Assembly (NCBI GenBank): GCA_020635815.1
Contig: JACJZB010000003.1
Coordinates: forward strand, 124,001 to 188,000
Direction: 5' to 3'
DNA length: 64,000 bases
From: Flavobacteriales bacterium
Lineage (GTDB): Bacteria; Bacteroidota; Bacteroidia; Flavobacteriales_E; Vicingaceae
In this document: piece after piece, positions 41,746 to 49,995 of the stretch
Position numbering within the stretch: the first letter of the stretch is position 1
Layout: every line of letters begins with the position of its first letter
Program-made: the position numbers and the translations under genes
Notes under the pieces: generated by a model
Database searches by the model: none
Seen by the model: only the letters and a program-made list of their open reading frames with translations
What the model was told of the DNA's origin: nothing

Positions 41746-42513
41746 TTAATTATCTTTTATTTCTATGCTAATTGTTCCAATATCAGCATCTTCATTTTTG
41801 CCGATGTCAATTGATTTAATGATAGGAGTAAGAGGGTTTGCTAAAGAAGGGTCTTCGCTATATGCAAAAATTCGGTAAGAACCTTGTCTTAAATTCTTAA
41901 ATTTAAATGTTCCATCAAAGTTTGATTTTACATCATCATCTTGGATATCATCATTGTCACCATAAATAATAAAGACATCTTCATTTGCGATAGCTCCACT
42001 TTGCAAAACTATTTGATTTCTTCCTTGAGTTTTAACATCCACAACCATCTTAGATATGCCATTATCAGAATCAGTTACTTCTCCCGAAAAATTATTAGTA
42101 ATGGTTAACTTATCATTACTCCGAACAATTGTAAAAGGTAAATCAATAATTGCATTTAGAGCATCTTCTGTTTTAGTAGCTATTGTAATGTTGTTATCAC
42201 CAGCAAGAGAACTATAATCAACTTTTACAGCTATTCTTGATGTAATTAAAGGTGCAGAAGAAGGAGAATTAATATTATTATACCAAATAAAATAATCATC
42301 ATGAGAGCTGGGCGAGTTTAAAAACCAATAATCTCCTTTTTTGATGTCGTCTTGTGTAACGCAAGTAACCTCAGTTACTTCTGTTCTTTCACTATCTATT
42401 ACAACACCTTCTAATGTTCCGGAAATAGATGAGCGACCACCTTCCCCTTCTTCTTTAGAGCAAGAAGATAACCCCAAGATTAAACAGCTGGTTATTATTA
42501 AATATGTTTTCAT
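41746..42513 (-). CDS. Lipoprotein with carboxypeptidase-regulatory-like domain
   Basis: This 255-residue protein has a lipobox leader, MKTYLIITSCLILGLSSC, with Cys18. The middle is beta-rich; the last 70 residues (DGTFKFKNLRQGSYRIFAYSED) look like a CarboxypepD_reg or SdrD B-like beta-sandwich. It was not recognised as a named family. As first gene of the VTC-DUF4956-DUF2490 operon it may be the exposed part of that system. The likely promoter is at 42668-42675, giving a leader of about 150 nt. Confidence 0.72.
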   Translation of the reverse strand: MKTYLIITSCLILGLSSCSKEEGEGGRSSISGTLEGVVIDSERTEVTEVTCVTQDDIKKGDYWFLNSPSSHDDYFIWYNNINSPSSAPLITSRIAVKVDYSSLAGDNNITIATKTEDALNAIIDLPFTIVRSNDKLTITNNFSGEVTDSDNGISKMVVDVKTQGRNQIVLQSGAIANEDVFIIYGDNDDIQDDDVKSNFDGTFKFKNLRQGSYRIFAYSEDPSLANPLTPIIKSIDIGKNEDADIGTISIEIKDN

Positions 42514-42667
42514 AATGTCAGTTAAGGTTTAAAAAAGTTAAACTACATTTTTTTTAATAATTGAAAAAAATAAAGCTAATATTAAATTAATGATTAATTG
42601 AACCGATAAAAGTACAAAAGTCCTTTAAAATTGTATGCCTAATAAAAATAAAATAATAAATACACTG

Positions 42668-42675
42668 CAAATATA
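42668..42675 (-). promoter_or_regulatory. Bacteroidota -7 element of the VTC operon
   Basis: The minus strand reads TATATTTG, a full match to TAnnTTTG, about 155 bp before the lipoprotein start at 42513. The rest of this 291-bp divergent gap (42514-42804) shows no genes or clear hairpins. Confidence 0.5.
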
Positions 42676-42804
42676 AACTTCACATAATTAACTCTTATTA
42701 CGATGTTATACCCTAAATTGTACAACATTTTGATAATGCTAAAAAATCATTTAAGATTTTAATACTATTTTAGACGACAAATTATTTAAGAACCCTCATT
42801 AGTT

Positions 42805-43290
42805 ATGATAGATAAAAAAATAGAGATTAAATATAAGGAATATGACACTATAAATGATCTTTCTAACTTAGATTTTAATCTAATAAAATTAACACACGAA
42901 AATTTAGGAAACTCGTATTCTCCTTATTCTCAATTTAAAGTTAGCTCTTTAATTTTACTCGAAGATAATATTAAAGTATTAGGAACTAATCAAGAAAATG
43001 CAGCTTATCCGTCTGGATTATGTGCTGAAAGAGTTGCTGTTTTTTCAGCTAAATCAACACATCCAAATAAAAAGATTGAAAAAGTTATTATTGTAACTGA
43101 ACAAGGTCATGAGTTTCCATTTTCTCCATGTGGTTCATGCCGTCAAGCATTAATGGAGTATGAATTAAATCAAAAATCACCAATTGAAGTGATATTAAAA
43201 TCAGGGAATTCAAAAATTTGGGTATTTGAAAGTATAAAGGATTTATTACCTTTCGCGTTTGAAGCAGAAGATATTCTTAAAAAAGAATAA
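42805..43290 (+). CDS. cdd: Cytidine deaminase
   Basis: This 161-residue zinc enzyme deaminates cytidine and deoxycytidine for pyrimidine salvage. It has NSYSPYSQFKVSS, the CAE motif with zinc ligand Cys73 and catalytic Glu75 (GLCAERVAVFS), and SPCGSCRQAL with zinc ligands Cys109 and Cys112. This is the three-cysteine homotetramer type. It lies 55 bp before pdhA, but a -7 element between them suggests pdhA has its own promoter. Confidence 0.94.
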   Translation: MIDKKIEIKYKEYDTINDLSNLDFNLIKLTHENLGNSYSPYSQFKVSSLILLEDNIKVLGTNQENAAYPSGLCAERVAVFSAKSTHPNKKIEKVIIVTEQGHEFPFSPCGSCRQALMEYELNQKSPIEVILKSGNSKIWVFESIKDLLPFAFEAEDILKKE

Positions 43291-43318
43291 ACTTCTTCAA
43301 TAAATAGGTCATTTATCA

Positions 43319-43326
43319 TAAATTTG
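43319..43326 (+). promoter_or_regulatory. Bacteroidota -7 element of pdhA
   Basis: TAAATTTG, identical to the element before the hemA-hemC fusion, ends 19 bp before the pdhA ATG. Confidence 0.6.
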
Positions 43327-43345
43327 TACGATTAATAAATTAAAC

Positions 43346-44344
43346 ATGGCAAAAAAAAGTAAGTTTTCAAAGGAGCAATACTTATCGTGGTATGAGTCTA
43401 TGCTATTAATGAGAAAGTTTGAAGAGAAACTTAGTCAATTATATATCCAACGTAAGTTTGGAGGTTTTCTTCACTTATATATCGGTCAAGAAGCAGTAGT
43501 AGCAGGAGCAGTTTCTGCAACAACTATTGATGATAAAATGATTACAGCTTATCGTTGTCATGCCCATCCGTTAGGGAGAGGAACAGATCCAAAATATATG
43601 ATGGCTGAATTGTACGGTAAAACTACTGGTTTATCGAAAGGTAAAGGTGGTTCGATGCACATGTTTGATGTGAGTAAAAATGTATTTGGAGGGCATGGTA
43701 TTGTTGGAGGACAAATCCCTTTAGGAACTGGTTTGGCTTTTGCTGATAAATACAAAGGAAACAACTTTGTAACCATGTGTTCGATGGGTGATGGTGCTGT
43801 TCGTCAAGGAGCTTTACACGAAGCTTTTAATATGGCAATGACATGGAAAATTCCTGTTATTTACATTATTGAAAATAATAAATATGCGATGGGAACTTCT
43901 GTAGAACGTACTTCAAATGTAACGGATTTATATAAGTTAGGTTTGAGTTATGATATGCCTGGAGAACCTGTAGATGCTATGAACGTAGAAGATGTTCATA
44001 ATGCAATTGCAAAAGCGGCTAAACATTGTAGAGAAGGTAAAGGACCTTATTTATTAGAAATGATTACGTATCGTTTTAAAGGTCACTCAATGTCTGACCC
44101 TAGAAAGTATAGAACAAAAGAAGAAGAAGCTGAATATCAAAATGAAGATCCAATAGAAAAGGTATTGGTTACGATTAGAGAAAACAAATACGCTACGGAA
44201 AAGCAAATAGAGGCGATTGGAGCAAAAATTAAGAAACAAATAGAAGATGCTATTAAGTTTGCAGAAGAATCGCCGCTTCCAGAACCAGACGATATGTATG
44301 AAGACATCTATGCTGAACCTAATTATCCTTTTATTAAAGATTAA
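43346..44344 (+). CDS. pdhA: Pyruvate dehydrogenase E1 component, alpha subunit
   Basis: This 332-residue protein is the thiamine-diphosphate-binding subunit of the E1 heterotetramer that decarboxylates pyruvate. It shows YIGQEAVVAGAV, RCHAHPLGRG, GKGGSMHMFD, and the ThDP motif MGDGAVRQGALHEAFNMA ending in IIENN. E1-beta is not adjacent; the E2 gene follows instead, an order often seen in this phylum with pdhB located elsewhere. E3 (lpdA) is at 17344. Confidence 0.95.
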   Translation: MAKKSKFSKEQYLSWYESMLLMRKFEEKLSQLYIQRKFGGFLHLYIGQEAVVAGAVSATTIDDKMITAYRCHAHPLGRGTDPKYMMAELYGKTTGLSKGKGGSMHMFDVSKNVFGGHGIVGGQIPLGTGLAFADKYKGNNFVTMCSMGDGAVRQGALHEAFNMAMTWKIPVIYIIENNKYAMGTSVERTSNVTDLYKLGLSYDMPGEPVDAMNVEDVHNAIAKAAKHCREGKGPYLLEMITYRFKGHSMSDPRKYRTKEEEAEYQNEDPIEKVLVTIRENKYATEKQIEAIGAKIKKQIEDAIKFAEESPLPEPDDMYEDIYAEPNYPFIKD

Positions 44345-44434
44345 AAAATAGAGTATAGAGTTTTGAAGATAAAAGTCGATAGGAATTATTAACGACTACT
44401 AAATTTTAAACTCTAAACTTTAAACTGAATAAAT

Positions 44435-46036
44435 ATGGCTGAAATAGTTAGAATGCCCAAATTAAGTGATACAATGACCGATGGAGTTGTAGCTAAATGG
44501 CATAAAAAAATTGGTGATACTGTAAATGAAGGTGATTTATTAGCCGAAATTGAAACAGACAAAGCAACAATGGAGTTCGAATCATTTGTAAGTGGAACTT
44601 TATTATATATTGGTGTGGAAGAAGGAGGAACTGCTCCCGTAGATTCTATACTAGCTATTTTTGGGAAAAAAGGAGAAGACTTCTCGACTTTATTAAAAGA
44701 AGGAAATACATCTCCTAAAGAAGAGAAAAAAGAAGAAGTAAATACAGGAACTGTTGCTTCAGAAGCAATTGATATTTCTGGAATTAAAGCAAACATTGTT
44801 AAAATGCCTAAGTTAAGTGATACAATGACTGATGGCGTTGTAGCTAAATGGCATAAAAAAGTTGGCGATAAAGTTTCTTCTGGTGACTTGTTAGCTGATA
44901 TTGAAACAGATAAAGCAACAATGGAATTTGAATCGTTTGAAGATGGTATATTGTTGTATATTGGTATTGAAGAAGGAGGGAGTGCTCCTGTAGAATCTAT
45001 ACTAGCTATTATTGGTGAAAAAGGTGCGGATATTGATACGTTGATAAAAGCTCATAATCAAAATGTAGATGCTGATTCGAATATTGAAAAAGAATTAGAA
45101 AGTTCTCGAGCAAAGGCTCCTGTAACTGAAGTTAAACATACACCAACTCCAGTTGTAAACTCTACCTCAAGTAATTCAAACGGGAGGGTAAAAGCATCGC
45201 CTTTAGCAAAGAAATTAGCCGAAGAAAAAGGGTTGAATTTAAATTCAATTCAAGGAACTGGAGATAATGGTAGAATTATAAAAAGAGATGTTGAAAATCA
45301 TCAAGGTGGCGGTAGTTCAGCTCAAGCTAACTTTGTTGGTGTAGAAAAATATACAGAAGTACCCGTTTCGCAAATGCGTAAAACAATTGCTCGAAGACTT
45401 GGAGAAAGTAAGTTTACAGCTCCGCATTTCTATTTAACGATTTCTATCGATATGGACAATGCAATTGAAGCTCGTAATTCGATTAAAGATATAATGGATG
45501 TAAAAGTGTCGTTTAACGATATGGTAATTAAAGCAGCTGCGGCTTCTTTAAAACAACATCCAAAAGTAAATTCATCTTGGCTAACTGATAAAATTAGATA
45601 CAATGAACATGTAAATATTGGAGTTGCTGTTGCTGTTGATGAAGGTTTGTTAGTACCAGTAGTTCGTTTTGCAGATGGTAAAACCTTATCTCAAATTTCG
45701 GGAGAAGTAAGAGAATATGCTACGAGAGCAAAAAACAAACAATTGCAACCACAAGATTGGGAAGGTAGCACGTTTACGATTTCTAATTTAGGAATGTTTG
45801 GTATAGAAGAATTTACAGCAATAATAAATCCACCAGATGCTTGTATTATGGCAGTAGGCGGTATTAGTCAAGTGCCAGTTGTTAAAAACGGACAAGTTGT
45901 ACCTGGTAACGTGATGAAAGTGACATTAAGTTGCGACCATAGAGTAGTAGATGGTGCTTTGGGTGCCGCCTTCTTAAATACATTTAAACAGTTAATGGAA
46001 AACCCAGTTTTATTATTGGGTTCAGCAAATATTTAA
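44435..46036 (+). CDS. pdhC: Dihydrolipoamide acetyltransferase (E2) of pyruvate dehydrogenase
   Basis: This 533-residue E2 has two tandem lipoyl domains, each with ETDKATMEFES and modified lysines Lys43 and Lys160, a Pro/Ser-rich linker, a peripheral subunit-binding domain (VKASPLAKKLAEEKGLNL), and an acyltransferase core ending in SCDHRVVDGALG with catalytic His502. It moves the acetyl group to CoA in the pyruvate dehydrogenase complex. The two lipoyl domains are almost identical in sequence, pointing to a fairly recent or homogenised duplication. It follows pdhA after 90 bp and ends at a strong terminator. Confidence 0.95.
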   Translation: MAEIVRMPKLSDTMTDGVVAKWHKKIGDTVNEGDLLAEIETDKATMEFESFVSGTLLYIGVEEGGTAPVDSILAIFGKKGEDFSTLLKEGNTSPKEEKKEEVNTGTVASEAIDISGIKANIVKMPKLSDTMTDGVVAKWHKKVGDKVSSGDLLADIETDKATMEFESFEDGILLYIGIEEGGSAPVESILAIIGEKGADIDTLIKAHNQNVDADSNIEKELESSRAKAPVTEVKHTPTPVVNSTSSNSNGRVKASPLAKKLAEEKGLNLNSIQGTGDNGRIIKRDVENHQGGGSSAQANFVGVEKYTEVPVSQMRKTIARRLGESKFTAPHFYLTISIDMDNAIEARNSIKDIMDVKVSFNDMVIKAAAASLKQHPKVNSSWLTDKIRYNEHVNIGVAVAVDEGLLVPVVRFADGKTLSQISGEVREYATRAKNKQLQPQDWEGSTFTISNLGMFGIEEFTAIINPPDACIMAVGGISQVPVVKNGQVVPGNVMKVTLSCDHRVVDGALGAAFLNTFKQLMENPVLLLGSANI

Positions 46037-46060
46037 CATTATGTTATTGATAATGTAGAT

Positions 46061-46089
46061 AGCCCTTACCTTTTGGTAGGGGCTTTTTT
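46061..46089 (+). terminator. Terminator after the E2 gene
   Basis: AGCCCTTACC and GGTAGGGGCT form a 10-bp stem (one G-T pair) with a TTTT loop, followed by TTTTTT. It starts 25 bp after the E2 stop. Confidence 0.9.
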
Positions 46090-46104
46090 GTTTTACAAAT
46101 ATTT

Positions 46105-46297
46105 CTCTCTTCGGAGGGAAGTTTGAAGTTGGTATAAAATAGTGTTTTTAAAAAGTAAATGTTTATTGAGTTTGTAAGTTACTCTTCCAAGAAAGAAGAT
46201 TGATTAACAACTATTTTCATTATAAACAGTGTAGAATTAAAAGGGTTGTTGCATAAATATTCCCCTCCGTGGAGGGGTTAGGGGTGGGTTTTTTATT
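46105..46297 (+). repeat. Hairpin-bounded repeat block A before the DUF559 gene
   Basis: The block starts with CTCTTCGGAGGGAAGTTTGAAG and ends with CCCCTCC-GT-GGAGGGG (46262-46277) followed by TTAGGGGTGGGTTTTTT. It aligns along its length with block B at 46757-46978; shared segments include AGTTTGAAGTT, AAGAAA..GATTGAT, GTAGAATTAAAAG and TCCCCTCC. Both blocks end just before an ATG. It resembles a miniature inverted-repeat element. Confidence 0.65.
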
Positions 46298-46311
46298 ACC
46301 TTTATTTTTAA

Positions 46312-46689
46312 ATGCCTAGAAAAATTATTCCATACAATCCAAAGCTGAAAGAATTAGCAAAAAAGTTAAGAAAGAACATGACTTTAGGTGAAGTCTTATT
46401 ATGGGGTGAATTAAAACAAAAGAAAATGTTAGGGTATGATTTTGATAGACAACGTCCAATTGATGATTTTATAGTTGATTTTTATTGTAAAGATTTACAA
46501 TTAGCAATTGAAGTGGATGGAGCAAGCCATAATATTGATGAAGTTTATGAGAAAGATGTTTTAAGACAAAAAAGATTAGAAAGTTTAGGTGTTAAATTTC
46601 TTAGATTTGAAGATAATGAAGTAAAGAAAGACATGAATAATGTATTAAGAACAATAGAAGGTTGGATAAATAATGAAGTCTCTTCATAA
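46312..46689 (+). CDS. DUF559-family endonuclease-like protein
   Basis: This 125-residue protein matches DUF559, a small Vsr/PD-(D/E)XK-like nuclease fold: an N-terminal basic region (LAKKLRKNMTLGEVLLWGEL), the core FDRQRPIDDFIVDFYCKDLQLAIEVDG with the Asp and Glu-Val-Asp residues of the active site, and KRLESLGVKFLRFED at the end. DNA cleavage is predicted from the fold; no partner methylase is present. It is flanked by inverted hairpin repeats (46262-46295 forward, 46757-46785 reverse), suggesting mobility or spread with those repeats. Confidence 0.85.
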   Translation: MPRKIIPYNPKLKELAKKLRKNMTLGEVLLWGELKQKKMLGYDFDRQRPIDDFIVDFYCKDLQLAIEVDGASHNIDEVYEKDVLRQKRLESLGVKFLRFEDNEVKKDMNNVLRTIEGWINNEVSS

Positions 46690-46714
46690 TAGTTTCTAGA
46701 ATTTAAAGAATGCC

Positions 46715-46735
46715 ATCCTGAGCTTGTCGAAGGAT
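46715..46735. repeat. GAGCTTGTCGA hairpin repeat, copy 2
   Basis: ATCCT-GAGCTTGTCGA-AGGAT has the same core as the copy at 21243-21263. Just after it GGTGGGT (46739-46745) pairs with ACCCACC (46758-46764), which may end DUF559 transcription. Confidence 0.7.
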
Positions 46736-46756
46736 AGAGGTGGGTTGTGTAGATCT

Positions 46757-46978
46757 TACCCACCCCCAACCCCTCCAAGGAGGGGAGTTTGAAGTTAGGA
46801 TAGAAAAGTTTTTTTAAATGGAAGTAAAGGGTAGGTGTTCTTAAGAGTTTAACAGTTATTCTTCTAAGAAATGAGATTGATAAGGAAGTATATCACTTAT
46901 GGATAGCGTAGAATTAAAAGATTTGTGACATAATTACTCCCCTCCACGGGGTGGTAAAGGGTGGCTTTATTTGTTATT
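46757..46978 (+). repeat. Hairpin-bounded repeat block B before the 46988 gene
   Basis: It begins with TACCCACCCCCAACCCCTCC-AA-GGAGGGG (hairpin 46770-46785), continues AGTTTGAAGTTAGGATAG, and ends with a decayed hairpin CCCCTCCACGGGGTGG (46939-46954) and AAAGGGTGGC. It is a diverged second copy of block A. The terminal hairpins face each other. Confidence 0.65.
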
Positions 46979-46987
46979 TTTAAAAAA

Positions 46988-47506
46988 ATGAGAAATAAAA
47001 ACTATTTAGTTGTTTCATATTTAATTCCCCTAAAAGTGATGGGAGGGCTTACTTTTTTATTTTCAATATCAATTTATTTATATCAACTTATTATTGTCCC
47101 AATGTTATTGGTAAGACATGAGTTTATTTATTTTTCTATACTTGGTGTTATATTATTTACAGCAAACAAAGGTTTGAAGAAGGGTGAAGATAAGTTTAAA
47201 TTATACTATAGTATTTGTTTTTTAAAGTTTGGTAAATGGAATCAAATACATTCATATAATTTATTTTTAGATGCAGAGTTAAAAGGGAGTGTTAAGCATT
47301 ATGGAGAACTTTATTCTTATGGAAATACTAGAGAATTTCAAACCGTTTTACTTGGTAATAAATATTTGCTAATAAAGAAGTATTATGTCTATGAAGAAGC
47401 TAAGGTCTCCATTCAAAAAATCTCGAATTTTCTTGGGATAAAATATGAAGATAAGTGGTTAGATTATATTTGCGAACTGAAAAATAAAAAGAAGATAAAA
47501 ACGTGA
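46988..47506 (+). CDS. Small two-helix membrane protein of unknown function
   Basis: The ATG at 46988 is chosen (MRNKNYLVVSYLIPLKVMGG); a GTG nine codons upstream lies inside the repeat. The 172 residues hold two hydrophobic segments (about 18-38 and 44-60) followed by a soluble part rich in Lys and Tyr (KFKLYYSICFLKFGKWNQIH). The layout resembles small membrane proteins with a PH-like cytoplasmic domain, but no family was recognised. It sits in the accessory patch right after repeat block B. Confidence 0.6.
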   Translation: MRNKNYLVVSYLIPLKVMGGLTFLFSISIYLYQLIIVPMLLVRHEFIYFSILGVILFTANKGLKKGEDKFKLYYSICFLKFGKWNQIHSYNLFLDAELKGSVKHYGELYSYGNTREFQTVLLGNKYLLIKKYYVYEEAKVSIQKISNFLGIKYEDKWLDYICELKNKKKIKT

Positions 47507-47659
47507 ATTTTTTAGATACAGCTATAGAATACTTAAAAGGAGTTGGGCATGTTTACGTTTGGCTAACCAATAAACTTAGATTCTGTATATCATACCTCTG
47601 AAAAATTACCAGTTAAAGCTTTAAAGTTAAAAGGATATTTAAAATATAAAATAATTTAA
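47503..47659 (+). pseudogene. Short frameshifted gene remnant
   Basis: A GTG at 47503 overlaps the previous stop and opens a frame reading NFLDTAIEYLKGVGHVYVW and then LTNK before it soon stops. Skipping one base near 47575 lets the next frame continue LDSVYHTSEKLPVKALKLKG to a stop at 47657-47659. The joined product would have about 52 residues with normal composition. It may be a broken small gene or a sequencing indel; the evidence is compositional only. Confidence 0.3.
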
Positions 47660-47760
47660 CATCGCAGTTAAGAGAAAAATAATTGAATCCTAATCTTTTG
47701 AATTGATAGAGAAATTGCTCCTCTAAGATGCCTCTAAAGAGGTTTGCTGTAAAAGCAAAA

Positions 47761-47780
47761 AAGCCTTCATGAGAAGGCTT
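47761..47780 (-). terminator. Terminator after tRNA-Lys
   Basis: AAGCCTTC and GAAGGCTT form an 8-bp stem with loop ATGA. On the minus strand it is followed by a T run. It lies 18 bp past the tRNA 3' end. Confidence 0.85.
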
Positions 47781-47797
47781 TTGCTAAATAAATTTTG

Positions 47798-47870
47798 TGA
47801 CCTGGCTGGGGCTCGAACCCAGGACCCTATCATTAAAAGTGATATGCTCTACCAGCTGAGCTACCAAGTC
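47798..47870 (-). tRNA. tRNA-Lys (anticodon UUU)
   Basis: The minus strand folds as a full cloverleaf: acceptor GACTTGG with CCAGGTC, D arm GCTCAGCTGGTAGAGC, anticodon stem TATCA/TGATA with loop CTTTTAA (anticodon TTT) and T arm CTGGGTTCGAGCCCCAG. The discriminator base is A, and no CCA is encoded. It borders the repeat-rich accessory patch, a frequent arrangement for tRNA genes, though no attachment-site duplication was seen. Confidence 0.96.
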
Positions 47871-47968
47871 GGTTTTTTAAGGAGTGCAAATATAAAAGCC
47901 TTATTTTAAATACCAAAACATAATGGGGCTTTTTTTTACGTTTTTATTTAAAATACTGATTAACAGTT

Positions 47969-49132
47969 CTATTCTAGTATAGGGTGTCGTTCAAAAGGAA
48001 TGTTTCTATCAAACAAATAACGATAAGTGTAGTATTTCCGATAAACTTTAGCCCCTAAATAGTCACTTATCTTTAACATTTTTGGATTAAAATCGCCTAT
48101 CCACGTTAAAACAGTTTCATTATATCGGTTAAGAGTAACAATATTTTCTTGGCTCCATTTTATCATTGCTCCTTCCACTCCTCTTCCTTGAAATTTTCGA
48201 CTTACTCCAAAAACAATTCCCACCATAGTTTTTGGTGGTTTTTTCCATTGATAGTACAAAAACTTTAGTTTTCCAAACCAGTTTAAGTTCCCATTTACGT
48301 ATTTAAAAATTTCATTGAGTTCAGGTATATTTATATAAAAAGCAATGGGCGTTTCTTTATAATAAACAAATACCATAATGTCTTTATCATAAATTGGTTT
48401 TAAAGTTTGCATAATTTCATTAGCAGTTTTTAAATCCATGCTTTTAAAGTTGTCATGTCCTGCCCAAGCATCGTTATATACTGTTCTAAAATTTTCTGCA
48501 ATTTGTTTAAGGCTAAGATTTCTTACATTAGAAATACTATATTCCTTGCGTTTCATTAAGCGCTCGCTTTTTTCAACAAAAACATCCTGAACTGGCACCT
48601 TCATATCCCTCTTACTCATCAATTGCTTGTAATAAACTTTAAAACCATACGCTTCAAATAAATCTTGATAATAAGGAGGATTGTAATTCATTCCATAACT
48701 GTTGGGGTCTGTAAAGTTTTCAGTTAACAATCCCCAAAACATATTTTTTTCTCCAAAATTTATAGGACCATCCATGGCTTCCATTTTATTTTCAATAAGC
48801 CAATTTTTCGCGGTATCAAATAGTAAAAAAGCAGCCTCTTTGTTGTTTATACATTCAAAAAAACCTAAACCTCCTGTAGGTTGTTTAAAACTATTAGCTA
48901 AATCATAATTAATAAAAGCAGCAACTCTACCAATTGTGTTGTTGCTGTTATCTTTTAAAATCCAACGAATAACTTTTCCTTTACTATGGGCTTTATTTTT
49001 ATTTGGGTCAAAAACCTTCTCTATGTCTTGTTTTAAATGAGGTATCCAATTTTTATCATCTTTATATATCAACCAAGGCAGATTTAAAAAATCTTGTGTA
49101 GTTTGTTTATTGGTTACTTCTATTATCTTCAT
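47969..49132 (-). CDS. GNAT-like acyltransferase family protein
   Basis: The ATG at 49132 (MKIIEVTNKQTTQDFLNLPW) is chosen over one ten codons upstream, giving 387 residues. It belongs to a Bacteroidota family of about 380 residues related to GNAT acetyltransferases: PINFGEKNMFWGLLTENFTDP in the first half and VFGVSRKFQGRGVEGAMIKW in the second, the latter resembling the acetyl-CoA-binding R/Q-x-x-G-x-G/A loop. No signal peptide. The substrate is unknown. Confidence 0.72.
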   Translation of the reverse strand: MKIIEVTNKQTTQDFLNLPWLIYKDDKNWIPHLKQDIEKVFDPNKNKAHSKGKVIRWILKDNSNNTIGRVAAFINYDLANSFKQPTGGLGFFECINNKEAAFLLFDTAKNWLIENKMEAMDGPINFGEKNMFWGLLTENFTDPNSYGMNYNPPYYQDLFEAYGFKVYYKQLMSKRDMKVPVQDVFVEKSERLMKRKEYSISNVRNLSLKQIAENFRTVYNDAWAGHDNFKSMDLKTANEIMQTLKPIYDKDIMVFVYYKETPIAFYINIPELNEIFKYVNGNLNWFGKLKFLYYQWKKPPKTMVGIVFGVSRKFQGRGVEGAMIKWSQENIVTLNRYNETVLTWIGDFNPKMLKISDYLGAKVYRKYYTYRYLFDRNIPFERHPILE

Positions 49133-49137
49133 TTGTA

Positions 49138-49145
49138 TATCTTTG
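49138..49145 (+). promoter_or_regulatory. Bacteroidota -7 element of the SDR gene
   Basis: TATCTTTG is a full match to TAnnTTTG, 43 bp before the ATG at 49189. Confidence 0.5.
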
Positions 49146-49188
49146 TTTACAAAAGTGAGCATTTATTAAAGGGCTTTAAAATTTGTAG

Positions 49189-49995
49189 ATGAAAAATAAG
49201 ATTGTAATAATAACAGGAGCATCATCAGGTATAGGAAAAGCATGTGCCGAAAAGTTTGGTGAAATGGGAGCAAAGGTGGTATTAGCTGCTCGAAATTTAG
49301 AGAATTTAAATGATACAGCTGCCCAATTGAAAAATAAGAAGATAGATGTTCTTGCGGTTCAATGTGATGTGGCTAAAAAAGAAGACTGCGAAAAATTGAT
49401 TAATGAAACAGTGCAGAAATATGGACAAATAGACGTTTTAGTGAATAATGCAGGTATTTCTATGCGTGCTTTGTTTAATGATACGGATTTGAGTGTTATA
49501 GAAAGAGTTATGAATATCAACTTTTGGGGAACAGTATATTGCACAAAGTATGCTCTACCATATTTATTAAAATCTAAAGGTTCTGTAGTGGGAGTTTCGT
49601 CAATTGCTGGTTATTTAGGCTTACCAGCCCGAACAGGTTATTCGGCTTCAAAATATGCAATGCAAGGATTTTTAGATGCACTAAGAACCGAAAATTTAAA
49701 AACAGGATTGCATGTGATGGTAGCTTGCCCTGGTTTTACGGCTTCAAATATTAGAAATACTGCGTTATCATCTGACGGAAGTGCTCAAGGAGAATCTCCT
49801 CGTAAAGAAGAAAAAATGATGACAGCAGGGGAGGTAGCAAATTACATTTACAAAGGAGTTGTAAATCGCAAGCGTACAATAGTGTTAACAACAGAAGGGA
49901 AATTAGCTGTTTTTCTGGGTAAATTATTTCCTAAGTTTATAGAAAGACAAGTGTTTAATAAAATGGCAAAAGAACCAGATTCTCCAATAAAATGA
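49189..49995 (+). CDS. Short-chain dehydrogenase/reductase
   Basis: This 268-residue Rossmann-fold oxidoreductase has the cofactor motif TGASSGIG at 9-16, NNAGIS, the catalytic Ser in GVSSIAGYLGLP and Tyr151-x3-Lys155 (YSASK). The AARN segment after the second strand suggests NADP(H). The substrate cannot be assigned. A C-terminal extension with VFLGKLFPKFIERQVF may associate with membrane. It overlaps aroK by 4 bp, so both are cotranscribed. Confidence 0.92.
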   Translation: MKNKIVIITGASSGIGKACAEKFGEMGAKVVLAARNLENLNDTAAQLKNKKIDVLAVQCDVAKKEDCEKLINETVQKYGQIDVLVNNAGISMRALFNDTDLSVIERVMNINFWGTVYCTKYALPYLLKSKGSVVGVSSIAGYLGLPARTGYSASKYAMQGFLDALRTENLKTGLHVMVACPGFTASNIRNTALSSDGSAQGESPRKEEKMMTAGEVANYIYKGVVNRKRTIVLTTEGKLAVFLGKLFPKFIERQVFNKMAKEPDSPIK

